34,707 nt of DNA from NCBI GenBank assembly GCA_015489765.1, contig WFZC01000243.1, positions 1 through 34,707 of the forward strand, in the 5' to 3' direction. Position 1 is the first letter of the stretch, and each line of letters starts with the position of its first letter. A program made the translations under genes and the position numbers. This stretch comes from Desulfobulbaceae bacterium (lineage in GTDB: Bacteria > Desulfobacterota > Desulfobulbia > Desulfobulbales > Desulfobulbaceae). Of this stretch, positions 9,111-17,711 are shown in pieces. Below the pieces are notes generated by a model. That model had not been told where the DNA came from. It did no database searches and saw only the letters and a program-made list of their open reading frames with translations.

Positions 9111-9725
9111 ATGGATCGGCTTATAGTTGATAATTTACGCTTTCGCGACCGGGGGCCTTATTCCTTTGCCATTGCCGGTGGCGAGTGTCTGGGACTGCAG
9201 GGAGAGTCCGGGGCAGGAAAGACCCTCCTTCTCCGGGCCATAGTGGATCTTGATCCGCACCAGGGAAGTTTGCGGCTTGATGATCTGGAATGTGATCGCA
9301 TGCCGGCGCCGCAATGGCGAAAAAAGGTGTCCATGCTGCCGGCGGAGAGTTGCTGGTGGCTGGATGTGGTGGCAGAACATTTCCATGATTTTCATACTGT
9401 TTCCCAAGAGCATCTTGCCCTGCTTGGTTTTGGCCCCGAGGTTGGAGGCTGGCAGGTCAGCCGGTTGTCCACTGGTGAAAAGCAGCGGCTGGCCATATTG
9501 AGAATGCTTGAAAACAGGCCCAGTGCCCTGCTTCTTGATGAGCCCACCGCAAGTCTTGACCAGGCCAACAGCAACGGGGTCGAGCAGTTGCTCGGCGAAT
9601 ACAGCCGGGGCAATAATGCGCCGCTGCTCTGGGTCAGTCACGATCCGCAACAGCTTGACCGGGTTGCCGACCGGTGTTTGTTTATGCAGGCGGACGGCAG
9701 TCTCAAGCCCTGTGGAGGAGAATGA
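9111..9725 (+). CDS. fetA: ABC transporter ATP-binding protein, FetA-like iron exporter subunit
   Basis: Compact ABC ATPase of 204 residues with Walker A GESGAGKT, signature LSTGEKQRLA, Walker B ALLLDEPTASLD and a switch His in WVSHD. Short length and the partner permease directly downstream identify the FetA (YbbL) type, which with FetB exports iron in Escherichia coli and helps against oxidative stress. An upstream in-frame ATG at 8985 would overlap the glycosyltransferase. The ATG at 9111, eight bases after AGGCAGGA, gives the usual FetA length and is chosen. Its stop overlaps the permease start. Confidence 0.85.
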   Translation: MDRLIVDNLRFRDRGPYSFAIAGGECLGLQGESGAGKTLLLRAIVDLDPHQGSLRLDDLECDRMPAPQWRKKVSMLPAESCWWLDVVAEHFHDFHTVSQEHLALLGFGPEVGGWQVSRLSTGEKQRLAILRMLENRPSALLLDEPTASLDQANSNGVEQLLGEYSRGNNAPLLWVSHDPQQLDRVADRCLFMQADGSLKPCGGE

Positions 9726-10522
9726 TGGGGGTAAAACCGTTAAGCGCCTTTGATTTAAGCCTGGCCGCCGGACTTGTCGTGGCCCTGGCCCTGTGCAGCT
9801 GGCGTCTGCGCCTGGGCCTTGAGAAGCGCATGGCAATTTCCGCCCTGCGCACCACTGTCCAGCTTCTTCTCATCGGCCAGGTCCTGCGGGTTTTATTTGC
9901 CCATGCGAGTTTTCCTTTTGTTTTTGCTATTTCCATGGTGATGTTGATGGTTGCCGGTCGGGAGGTCGGCGCCCGCCAGCACCGGCGCATCAAGGGGGTT
10001 TCCGGCTGGCTGCTTGGGACAGGCTCCATGTTTGTCTCCTCCTTTGCCGTCGCCTTTTTTGCCCTGGCCGTGGTCATTGCCAATGATCCCTGGTATACGC
10101 CCCAGTATGCCATCCCCCTGCTCGGCATGCTGCTGGGCAATACCATGAACGGGATCGCTCTGTCCATGGACCGGTTGACGGAATCTCTGTGGCAGCAGCG
10201 ACAGACGGTTGAGCAGCGGCTGCTTCTTGGCCAGACCAGCCTGGAGGCCATCCACGAACTGCGGCAGCAGGCCATGCGTTCTGGCATGATCCCCATTATC
10301 AATTCCATGGCCGCGGCCGGCCTGGTCAGTCTGCCTGGCATGATGACCGGCCAGATCCTTGGCGGATCTTCACCCATGGATGCGGTCAAGTATCAGATTC
10401 TGATCATGTTTCTGATTTGTGCCGGTACCGGTTTCGGTGTTGTGACCGCCATCACCCTGACCAGTCGGAAGCTCTTTGATGATCGCCAACGGCTGCGTCT
10501 GGATGTGCTGCAGAAGGGGTAA
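9722..10522 (+). CDS. fetB: FetB-like iron export permease (UPF0014)
   Basis: Permease with about seven hydrophobic segments. Family hallmarks include PLLGMLLGNTMNGIALSMDR in the middle and MIPIINSMAAAGLVSLPGMM in the second half, both typical of the FetB/YbbM family. It forms a complex with the preceding ATPase. The ATG at 9722 overlaps the fetA stop by four bases (ATGA), so the two are coupled; an alternative ATG follows directly at 9725. Last gene of the long plus-strand run. Iron rather than another metal is assumed from the family. Confidence 0.85.
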   Translation: MMGVKPLSAFDLSLAAGLVVALALCSWRLRLGLEKRMAISALRTTVQLLLIGQVLRVLFAHASFPFVFAISMVMLMVAGREVGARQHRRIKGVSGWLLGTGSMFVSSFAVAFFALAVVIANDPWYTPQYAIPLLGMLLGNTMNGIALSMDRLTESLWQQRQTVEQRLLLGQTSLEAIHELRQQAMRSGMIPIINSMAAAGLVSLPGMMTGQILGGSSPMDAVKYQILIMFLICAGTGFGVVTAITLTSRKLFDDRQRLRLDVLQKG

Positions 10523-10582
10523 AAGCTTCAGATCATTTTCCCTCTGTCCTGGAGGTGCTTTTGCCAGGCATTATCATATAAA

Positions 10583-10773
10583 CCAGCATGGCTGGACCAT
10601 ATTGGCCAGCCACAACGAACAATGAAAATCTCCGGCTCCGGCATGGGCAGCCATGTCCTCTGTGGGCGATTTTCGGATAATCCAGCATGGCTGTACCATA
10701 TTTTATGTCCCAGCCACAACAAATGATGAAAAAAGTCCGAAAGGACATAGCTATACGGACTGTTTTCGGATAA
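10583..10773 (+). repeat. Two tandem copies (A and B) of a structured ~95 bp repeat
   Basis: Unit A (10583-10680) and unit B (10682-10773) lie head to tail, one base apart. Both begin CCAGCATGGCTG, share CAGCCACAAC in the middle and end TTTTCGGATAA. Each can fold into a 5' hairpin CCAGC-ATG-GCTGG and a 3' stem closed by GAAAA/TTTTC. The 3' stem interior differs: GAAAATC/GATTTTC in A; in B an AGTCCG/CGGACT stem is added inside GAAAA/TTTTC. A third, inverted copy is at 13876-13968. Reading frames crossing this block on the minus strand have no ribosome site and look accidental. Function unknown. Together with the next element it fills the 467-base gene-free stretch 10523-10989. Confidence 0.75.
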
Positions 10774-10782
10774 AAATGTAAT

Positions 10783-10973
10783 TGATCACAGGCTTTGTAA
10801 CCATGTGTTTTCATATACCTTAACCTTGTAATTGGTCAGGGCGCCGTAGATTCGTGCAGGCGCGACTGGTTGCAGCTAATCGTAGCGGAGACACCGATAG
10901 CCCACTATGTAGACAGTCGCGACCGTGCGAAGAGGTAAGCAAGGAACGAGACTCCGTGCGGTGCCCCTGACTA
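10783..10973 (+). ncRNA. Structured repeat element X, copy 1 (candidate RNA or cis-regulator)
   Basis: A block closely resembling 34535-34682. A conserved lead of about 50 bases (TGATCACAGG ... ATATACCTTAA) precedes two nested long-range helices. P1 pairs 10834-10846 (GGTCAGGGCGCCG) with 10959-10972. P2 pairs 10851-10868 (from TTCGTGC) with 10914-10931 (to GTGCGAA). Both helices re-form in the second copy although loop lengths differ by about 43 bases. The element ends 16 bases before the response-regulator ATG, which has no Shine-Dalgarno sequence of its own, so this could be a 5' leader. A free-standing small RNA or a REP-like DNA repeat are alternatives. I do not recognise an established family. 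Confidence 0.6.
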
Positions 10974-10989
10974 CTTACTAAAAAAATGC

Positions 10990-11598
10990 ATGAAGAAAAA
11001 AATATTAGTCGTTGATGATGATGAAATAATCCGGACAACACTGGAACTTAATCTTCTTGAGGTCGGGTATTCAGTGGATACGGCGGCTTCAGGTGAAGAG
11101 GCCTGCACCATGTTTGCGAACGGATATGATCTGATTATAACCGATCTGCTAATGGAAGGGGTTGGCGGCCTTGAAGTCCTGCGCCGGGTAAAGAAGCACA
11201 ATCCGTACACCATTGTCTTTATCCTGACCGGGCACGGTGAATTGGATTCCGCTGTCGAGGCATTACGGGCTGGTGCTGAGGATTATCTACTCAAGCCGTA
11301 TAACCACGATGAGCTGCTGATGCGAATTGATCGTGTTTTTGAGAAACAGGACATGCGTACGACCATTGATCTGTATGAAAATATCCTTTCGGTCTGCAGT
11401 GAATGTAAAAAGATACGCGATAATACCAGTAACAAACAGGGAGATGAAAACTGGGTTTCCATGGAAAAGTATCTCAGCCGTACCACCGGGTCTTCTTTGA
11501 GCCATGGCCTTTGTCCGGATTGCTATCGCAAACGGTTGAATGAGCTGGCAAGTATCAGTGGAGGGATTTCCAGCGATAAAAAAAAGAAAAAAATATAA
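10990..11598 (+). CDS. Response regulator with C-terminal double Cys-pair tail
   Basis: Receiver domain (residues 1-120) with the acidic pair in VVDDDE, phospho-acceptor Asp52 (ITDLL), Thr80 and Lys102 (LKPY), so it should be phosphorylatable. The output is no known DNA-binding or enzymatic domain. It is a short segment with SVCSECKKIRDN (Cys136, Cys139), then ENWVSMEKYL, then SHGLCPDCYRKR (His172, Cys175, Cys178), ending in a lysine-rich tail. The CxxC...H..CxxC layout suggests a zinc or other metal site, or a redox switch; similar tails occur on receivers in sulfate-reducing and related bacteria. No Shine-Dalgarno sequence is seen before the ATG and structured element X ends just upstream. 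It faces the chemoreceptor gene, 105 nt away. Confidence 0.85.
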   Translation: MKKKILVVDDDEIIRTTLELNLLEVGYSVDTAASGEEACTMFANGYDLIITDLLMEGVGGLEVLRRVKKHNPYTIVFILTGHGELDSAVEALRAGAEDYLLKPYNHDELLMRIDRVFEKQDMRTTIDLYENILSVCSECKKIRDNTSNKQGDENWVSMEKYLSRTTGSSLSHGLCPDCYRKRLNELASISGGISSDKKKKKI

Positions 11599-11603
11599 AA
11601 AAA

Positions 11604-11633
11604 TTGATTTTTCCGGCTTTCCGGCCATACAAT
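11604..11633 (+). promoter_or_regulatory. Candidate sigma-70-like promoter of the chemoreceptor gene
   Basis: TTGATT (11604-11609) and TACAAT (11628-11633) are separated by 18 bases, with the coding start 70 bases further on. Two TGATCA sites lie between this and the gene (near 11642 and 11663). Motif reading only. Confidence 0.35.
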
Positions 11634-11703
11634 ATCCCAAGTGATCAGGGCATGGACAACTTGATCATAATAAGATAGTCTACCCATTGCCGGAGAGAGC
11701 CGA

Positions 11704-13731
11704 ATGAAGGAGTTTTTATTGCGCAGGATGGAGGTGTTGCTGCATCTGCATGATTTGAACGTCAAACAGAAGCTTACCCGCCTGATTGTCTTTTTCCTCT
11801 GTATTCTCACCATTATTGTCCTCTACTCTTCCCTGACCCTTTATCGCCAGAAACATGATGGTCTGGTGGTAAATATTGCCGGTCGGCAGCGGATGTTGAC
11901 CCAGAAGTTCACCAAGGAGTTTTTTCTTCTACTGCATCAGAAAACTTCCGGAGACCGAAAACAGGTTTCCGGGCAGATGTTGCAGACCAGAAAATTATTT
12001 GAGGTTTCTCTGCAGGCCCTTGCCGAAGGGGGAAAAACCTACAAAGACCTGGGAATGAAAAAACCTGTCCAGCTCCCATCCGGGATCGGTCCCAAAATTC
12101 AGAAACAGTTGCTTCTCGTTCGACAGCTTTGGGAGCAGCTGCTGCGGGAAGTTACTACTATCAAGCCGGATAATCCACAGTCACAACAGTTGATTGGCGT
12201 AAACAGCATGAGCGTGAAAACCCTGGCCGCAATGAATAAGGCAGTTGGCATGCTGGCCGACAAGGCTGATGGCAAGGTACGTGTTTTGCAGATTGTACAG
12301 GTTGGCATGTGGTTTCTTGCCCTTGGTGTTTCCTGGTTGATTTCCTCTCTTCTGGTCACCAACCTAACCGAACCACTTTCCGGAATGGTGAAAACGGCTC
12401 AACGTATTGCAGGTGGTGATTTAAAAAAATATCAAGCTATTGACTGTTCCCGGGATGAGATCGGGGCACTGGCCGGGCATGTTGATAAAATGCGGAGGTC
12501 CTTAAGCGATGTGATTCGCAACGTCCAGCAGAATTCCCGGCAAATGGCCCATTCCTCGCACCAGGTGGCCTCTATTTCAAAGGAGATCTCCGAAGTCGGA
12601 GCCAGACAACGGGAGCGGTCATCCAAGGTATTACAGGAAATAGTCTCACTACAGGAAATCTCGGGTCAGGTCGATGAATGCATATCAGGGGCCAAGGAAG
12701 TAGTTATCAGGACCAAACAGGAGGCAGAGGCCGGCATAGCAGTGGTTGAGGAGAATATCGCCATGCTTTCCCATGCTGTTGAGAGTGTGCATGCAACAGC
12801 GGAAGAGATCGAGTCCCTTGATCATGCCTCCGGCAAAATACACACCATTATTGAGTCCATTCAAAATATAGCCGATCAAACCAACCTGCTGGCGCTCAAT
12901 GCCACCATTGAGGCCGCCCGGGCCGGTGAGGCCGGCAAAGGGTTTGCCGTTGTCGCCAATGAAATAAAAGAACTGGCCAAGCAGACGGCCGAGTCAACCG
13001 ATGAAATTACCGAACTCATCAATCTCCTCACCAACCGTGTTTCCGGGTCGGTGACCTCCATGCGGCAGGTTGTGGAAGAGGTCAATAATTCCCAGCAGAT
13101 GTCCAAACAGACGGTGGGCGCATTCCAGACCATGCGGGACGGCATCGATGAGACAAACACGGGCACGGGTAAAATTGCAGAGCTCAATAATCAGCAGGTT
13201 GAGCAGCTCGAACGATTGCAGGAAAAACTTGGCGAACTCTTTACCATTCTTGAAGAGAATGCGAAAAAATCAGAATCAACAGCGCTTGTTGCCGAAGATA
13301 TGTACGAAGTTTCGGACCAGCTCAACTCCACCCTGGCCAGGTTTGCCATAGATCCACTGGAGTATGTCCCGAGGAAAAAAGATGACAAAAGGGCTCATCC
13401 CCGGATCAGGAATCGTCTCCAGGTTGATGTAACCGTTGATGATGAATGTATCAAGGCTGTGACCAATGATATCAGTTTGCGGGGATTAAATATCAAGTGT
13501 AAGAAAAGAGTCAAGCTCCACCAGAAATTTTTGGCGCATCTGCATATCCCTGCTGAGGATGGGAGTGATTCCGGCAAACTCCTGCCCTTGAAAGTGCGCG
13601 CCCTGCGAGAACGGAAAAACGGCGATTATTACATGTATGGCCTGGAGTTTACCTTGGAAAATGCGCGTGATGAGTCCCTGTTAAAAGATGTTTTCACCTT
13701 TTTTCGCAAGCCTTACCAGTATCAGAGTTGA
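11704..13731 (+). CDS. Chemoreceptor: PilJ/NarX-type sensor, HAMP, MCP signalling domain and PilZ domain
   Basis: 675-residue receptor. A first transmembrane helix lies at about residues 24-45. The sensor begins with [10 protein letters not shown] (about 60-69), the hallmark of PilJ/NarX-like four-helix sensors. A second helix at about 199-220 leads to a HAMP linker. The MCP hairpin tip includes [20 protein letters not shown] and [20 protein letters not shown] (about residues 393-432). After the methyl-accepting domain comes a PilZ domain (about 560-672) with RAHPRIRNR and DISLRGL, matching the RxxxR and (D/N)xSxxG c-di-GMP-binding motifs. A receptor joining periplasmic sensing, CheA control and c-di-GMP readout is implied. 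No cheA/cheW genes are nearby, so it must work with machinery elsewhere. No classical C-terminal CheR-tethering peptide is seen. Confidence 0.9.
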   Translation: MKEFLLRRMEVLLHLHDLNVKQKLTRLIVFFLCILTIIVLYSSLTLYRQKHDGLVVNIAGRQRMLTQKFTKEFFLLLHQKTSGDRKQVSGQMLQTRKLFEVSLQALAEGGKTYKDLGMKKPVQLPSGIGPKIQKQLLLVRQLWEQLLREVTTIKPDNPQSQQLIGVNSMSVKTLAAMNKAVGMLADKADGKVRVLQIVQVGMWFLALGVSWLISSLLVTNLTEPLSGMVKTAQRIAGGDLKKYQAIDCSRDEIGALAGHVDKMRRSLSDVIRNVQQNSRQMAHSSHQVASISKEISEVGARQRERSSKVLQEIVSLQEISGQVDECISGAKEVVIRTKQEAEAGIAVVEENIAMLSHAVESVHATAEEIESLDHASGKIHTIIESIQNIADQTNLLALNATIEAARAGEAGKGFAVVANEIKELAKQTAESTDEITELINLLTNRVSGSVTSMRQVVEEVNNSQQMSKQTVGAFQTMRDGIDETNTGTGKIAELNNQQVEQLERLQEKLGELFTILEENAKKSESTALVAEDMYEVSDQLNSTLARFAIDPLEYVPRKKDDKRAHPRIRNRLQVDVTVDDECIKAVTNDISLRGLNIKCKKRVKLHQKFLAHLHIPAEDGSDSGKLLPLKVRALRERKNGDYYMYGLEFTLENARDESLLKDVFTFFRKPYQYQS

Positions 13732-13875
13732 GGTGATTGGCACCCGATAGGAAACGAGCAATCAGCAACCGGCGCCTTTGAAGCATAACAGACCCGCCAC
13801 CCGGGTTGAAGATAAAACCCGCCTGGACGTAACCTGTTAATTTTCAAGGTTTGTTGTGCTGATAAGCCTGCCGGT

Positions 13876-13968
13876 TTGGCCGAAAACAGTCGGCGTAGCT
13901 GTGTCGTTGCGGACTATTTTTATCATCAGTTGTGGCTGGGACGGTGCAATCTGGTCCTGCCATGCAGG
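13876..13968 (-). repeat. Inverted third copy (C) of the structured ~95 bp repeat
   Basis: Read on the minus strand this starts CCTGCATGGCAGG, contains TCCCAGCCACAAC and AGTCCG, and ends CGACTGTTTTCGG. It aligns with unit B (10682-10773) along its whole length at roughly four in five positions by eye. The 5' hairpin changes from CCAGC/GCTGG to CCTGC/GCAGG, a compensated A-T to T-A swap that keeps the stem. It sits in the 328-base gene-free gap 13732-14059. The rest of that gap shows no convincing gene, terminator or promoter. Confidence 0.7.
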
Positions 13969-14059
13969 TTTATCCCTATTGACAACTCGTCCAATTCACG
14001 GCAAGGTACATTCCTGACCTCTTTATCAATACAGAAGCCTGTCAACCGTTAAGGTAGCC

Positions 14060-17000
14060 GTGAAGAAAATAATTCTTGTCTCCGCTCTTTGTCTCGGGCT
14101 CGTTTTTTGTATTCTTGTCCTGTCCCTGCCAGCCTTGCTCTCTTCCCCGTTTGTTCTGCACAAGGTCCTGGCCCGGGTGAATTCCCGGCCGGAAACATCC
14201 CTGCAGATCAAGGATTTCACTATCGGTTGGCGCAAAGGCCTGCGGATAGATTCCCTGGTCTATGCAGATTCATCCAGGGGACTGCGGGTACATGTTGATC
14301 AGGTTCAGGGTGACCGGGGGATGCTGGCCCTGCTGGCCGCTCCGAAAAAGCTCGGCACCATTCGGGTCCTGAACCCGGTCATTGACCTGTTACCACCTAA
14401 GAATGCCTCTTCCAATGGTCATCCGTCAACATCAGGAAAATCTACTCCAACCGGTGTTGAACATTCCCGACCTGAAAAAACAGCATCAGCCGGGAAATCT
14501 GACGACCGATCGGCGCCGCCCTGGGAAGATTTTGCCGTCCGGATCATTGTCGAGGGCGGGCAGATCATTGTGCGTGATAACAAAGGGAAAAATGATGTTC
14601 CCCAAGGGACAATAGCCCTTACCTCTTCTTTGAGCGAGGGAACTGTCAACTACAGCCTGCAGTGGCAGGGAGGCGCCCAGGGAACCCTTGCCGCCGATGG
14701 ATACATTAACCTGCCTGCCCGGCAGGAGGACTTTTTCAGCACCCTGGTGGCCCAAATGCATCTTACGCTCAAGCGGTTTCAACTGGCTCCGATTCTTGCT
14801 CTTGCCGCTCGGGGCGGAAAGGTTCCAACGGGCAAAGGCCTGCTTGATGGAGAAGTCACGATAAACGGCGCCGGATTGGAGAAACTTAGCTTGCTTGGAG
14901 ATCTTTCCTGCACCGGTCTTACCCTGTCCGGAGGTTTTTTGGGGCCTGACCATCCCAGGGCAGAGAAAATCACCCTGCGGATAGATGGTGGCAAAAAAGA
15001 TGCAACCGACTGGTATGTCAATACATTCAGCATTGACGGTGATCCCGGACAGGTACACGGCAGCGGCACGTACGGCGGCCAGGATACAAGCGCCCGGGTA
15101 AAGGGGTCGCTGCAATTGCCCTTTTTCCTCACCCAGTTGCCCCATCTTTTCAAGCTTCAGGATGGTGTTGCCGTGACCTCCGGCAAGTTGAGCTTTGACG
15201 GCGGGGTGATCAAAGAGGAAAAAGGACTGCAGGTGCACGTGCAGGCCGCGGCCAGGAAGGTTGCCGGTCTTTTGGGCACGCATCGTTTTTCCTGGCCCAA
15301 GGCTGCAACCCTGACCATGGCCGGATCTGAATCGGCTGGAAAGATTACTGTTGATACCCTTGATGTAACCACTGCCTTTGCGCACCTGCAAGGTAAGGGA
15401 GAACCGGCTGATTTTTCCTTGAACGGCAGCCTGGATCTGGCCAAGGCCAATCAACAAATCAGCCGGCTTTTTGCCTTGCCCTGGAGCGGCGTTGGCCGGC
15501 TCTTTGTCCAGGCAACATCGAAAGTGATAAAAGATGATCGCTATCAGATACAATTTCATGCGACAAGTCCCAAAATTTCACTGAGCAAACATGGAAAAAC
15601 CGTTCTGCCCGCTGCCCCTCTGAAAATTAACGGCAGGGTCGTGGCACCGGGTAATTGGCTGCAGAAAAAAGGACGGGCCGATATCAGTTGTGACGCGACC
15701 CTGTGGCCCGGCAAAATTGCGGTATCGGCAACCGGTGTGACCCGCAGCCCGACCGGAATTTCAACCGGCTATGACCTGTCCGTGAACATGCAGCTGCAAC
15801 GTATCGCCAGAATGTTGCATAATATGGGGGTTTTACCTTTGACCACCGGCTTTTCGGGCCAAATGCGGGCGGTTGCGGCAGGGTATCTTGACGGCAGGAC
15901 GATAGCGATTCGGGAACTGGATGCGGGTATAAATAAGTTGGCCGTTGCCAGGGGAACAACGTCATTTAAAGAAGATAATCTTGTTGTCCGGACAAAAAAG
16001 GCTGACGCAGGCGACAAGGCACCCATTGCCGTCCATAAACTCCAGGTTGCCTCCACCTTGAAAAAATGGCGGAAGCAGGGAGGGGCATTTCTCTCCCTTG
16101 ATATGGAAAAGCAGCGGCTTGGTTGTCGCGGTCTTGTGTTGCGCAGCTCAGTTGCTGATATAGATGTCTACAGCCTGGGTGTTGATGACCTGCGCCGGGC
16201 AGCGCAGTCATGGCAGGCTGACCTTGGCGGCCGGATTGATCTTGCCCGTCTGGGAGCATTTTTACCTGAAAGGTTTTTAGCAAGGAAACAGCTACAGCTC
16301 TCGGGCGAGACCACTTTTACCCTTGCGGCTGATCAGCGGCAGAAACCCTATCCGGTTGTCCTTGATTGTACAATCCCGAAATTTCAACTGATCAAAGCGG
16401 GTCAGGTGATTTTTCCGGGACAAAAAGTCAGCGCTGTTCTTCGATCTTCCGGCCTGCTGACCGGAGAAAAGGTAGCAGTCAGCAGGCTGGAGATCAATAC
16501 CCCACTCCTTGCCCTGCAGACCAGCGGCAGTATTGGTCGGGCAAAGGAGACGACCGTCTACCTGCAGGGGAAACAGACGGTCGATTTTGCAGCCGTTGCT
16601 CAACTAATCAAGGCCTGGACAGGAAAGGACATTGTCATGCAGGGCCGCAGACAACAGGATTTTACTGTTGATACGGCCCTGGATAAAAAAGGACTTGAGA
16701 AAGGACGGTTTGCCACCTCACTGTGGATAAAAAAACTGACGTTTTCCGGTATTGAGGCCGGTCCGCTCTCGATCCCGGTTTCTCTGGCCGGAGGCAATCT
16801 GCATGCGGCCGTACAGGGGGGATTGAACAGTGGTCGTCTCAATGTTGACACCACATATCACCTTGCGGCCAGGCCTGGCGCTATTACCATGCCGGAAAAA
16901 TCGCCGATTCTTACAAATGTCCGGATAGACAAACCCCTCGCCGACGGGGTGCTTGCCAAAATTCATCCTCTTTTTGGTGTGCTGGCCAGCCCGTCCGGAT

Positions 17001-17521
17001 CGGTAAGCGGGCGGATGGAACAATTTTACTGGCCGGTGACAAAGGGTGGTGGTGATAAGGCCAGATTCCAGGTTGTTTTCGATGTTGGCCGGGTGACCCT
17101 TGACAGCCGTGGTATTCTGCAGGAAGTTCTGCGCCTGCTCCACGTTGCCGACCAGACCCTGACCCTGAAGGAAAGTGAAATAACCTGCACTGGCAAGAAC
17201 GGTCGTATTGGCTGTACGCCGGTGAGGGTACTGGTGGCTGATTCGGAGATGACCATCAGCGGTTCGGTGGGCCTGGATCAGACCATCGATTATCTGCTTG
17301 AGATTCCGGTAACGGAAAAACTCATTGGCCGGGAAGGGGCCCGGGTCCTTGAGGGAACAACGATTAAGGTACCTATTCGCGGTACCTTGAAAAAACCGGA
17401 TTTCAACAGAAATATGATCACCGATACCCTGTCTGATCTTGCCGGTCAGGCTGCCAAGAAGGCCATAAAAGATGAGGTAAAGAAGCTGGTACCGGGACTG
17501 TTTAAAGGATTGAAATTTTGA
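14060..17521 (+). CDS. AsmA-like large envelope protein
   Basis: 1153 residues with a single N-terminal membrane anchor (about residues 4-28) and a long periplasmic part of repeated short beta segments of the AsmA/TamB-like repeating beta-groove kind. The C-terminus has the family ending: SEMTISGSVGLDQTIDYLLE, then LEGTTIKVPIRGTLKKPDF. AsmA-like proteins are thought to bridge the periplasm and move or balance phospholipids towards the outer membrane. Residues about 113-155 form a low-complexity Pro/Ser/Lys linker. The GTG start follows AAGG by six bases. The gene stands alone, 328 nt after the chemoreceptor and 190 nt before crcB. Specific subfamily not resolved. Confidence 0.8.
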   Translation: MKKIILVSALCLGLVFCILVLSLPALLSSPFVLHKVLARVNSRPETSLQIKDFTIGWRKGLRIDSLVYADSSRGLRVHVDQVQGDRGMLALLAAPKKLGTIRVLNPVIDLLPPKNASSNGHPSTSGKSTPTGVEHSRPEKTASAGKSDDRSAPPWEDFAVRIIVEGGQIIVRDNKGKNDVPQGTIALTSSLSEGTVNYSLQWQGGAQGTLAADGYINLPARQEDFFSTLVAQMHLTLKRFQLAPILALAARGGKVPTGKGLLDGEVTINGAGLEKLSLLGDLSCTGLTLSGGFLGPDHPRAEKITLRIDGGKKDATDWYVNTFSIDGDPGQVHGSGTYGGQDTSARVKGSLQLPFFLTQLPHLFKLQDGVAVTSGKLSFDGGVIKEEKGLQVHVQAAARKVAGLLGTHRFSWPKAATLTMAGSESAGKITVDTLDVTTAFAHLQGKGEPADFSLNGSLDLAKANQQISRLFALPWSGVGRLFVQATSKVIKDDRYQIQFHATSPKISLSKHGKTVLPAAPLKINGRVVAPGNWLQKKGRADISCDATLWPGKIAVSATGVTRSPTGISTGYDLSVNMQLQRIARMLHNMGVLPLTTGFSGQMRAVAAGYLDGRTIAIRELDAGINKLAVARGTTSFKEDNLVVRTKKADAGDKAPIAVHKLQVASTLKKWRKQGGAFLSLDMEKQRLGCRGLVLRSSVADIDVYSLGVDDLRRAAQSWQADLGGRIDLARLGAFLPERFLARKQLQLSGETTFTLAADQRQKPYPVVLDCTIPKFQLIKAGQVIFPGQKVSAVLRSSGLLTGEKVAVSRLEINTPLLALQTSGSIGRAKETTVYLQGKQTVDFAAVAQLIKAWTGKDIVMQGRRQQDFTVDTALDKKGLEKGRFATSLWIKKLTFSGIEAGPLSIPVSLAGGNLHAAVQGGLNSGRLNVDTTYHLAARPGAITMPEKSPILTNVRIDKPLADGVLAKIHPLFGVLASPSGSVSGRMEQFYWPVTKGGGDKARFQVVFDVGRVTLDSRGILQEVLRLLHVADQTLTLKESEITCTGKNGRIGCTPVRVLVADSEMTISGSVGLDQTIDYLLEIPVTEKLIGREGARVLEGTTIKVPIRGTLKKPDFNRNMITDTLSDLAGQAAKKAIKDEVKKLVPGLFKGLKF

Positions 17522-17711
17522 TGGCGTCGTAAAATCTTTGATTTACTGTGTCGTTTGTTCCGGGGCGATTCACAACATATTACCTGTATAGTTGAGACCC
17601 GGCCTGAAGCACTACTCCTCGGAGTCTCCGCTTACCTGTATATCTATGTTTTTACTTAGCCATCTTTGAAAAAAAAATGACTTTTTTCGAGGTCATCAAT
17701 TTTATATAACC

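Noticed and set aside
10583-10773. Tandem repeats considered as a CRISPR array
   Set aside because: Only two units of about 95 bases with no separate short repeat/spacer pattern and no cas genes.
10528-10814. Minus-strand reading frames of 64 and 93 codons
   Set aside because: They run across the tandem repeats A and B, have no ribosome site and no protein-like composition.
10814-10819. TATACC in the conserved lead of element X as a -10 box
   Set aside because: The nearest -35-like hexamer (TTGTAA, 10795-10800) is only 13 bases away, too short for a sigma-70 promoter, so no promoter is claimed.
17617-17638. Minus-strand AGGTAAGCGGAGACTCCG resembles the AGGTAAGC ... GAGACTCCG segment in element X copy 1
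   Set aside because: The shared stretch is short and interrupted, copy 2 lacks it, and no helix of element X is present around it, so chance similarity is likely.
17522-17711. Fluoride riboswitch expected upstream of crcB
   Set aside because: The leader lacks the conserved riboswitch sequence pattern; only an A/T-rich hairpin-like stretch is present near 17668-17688.
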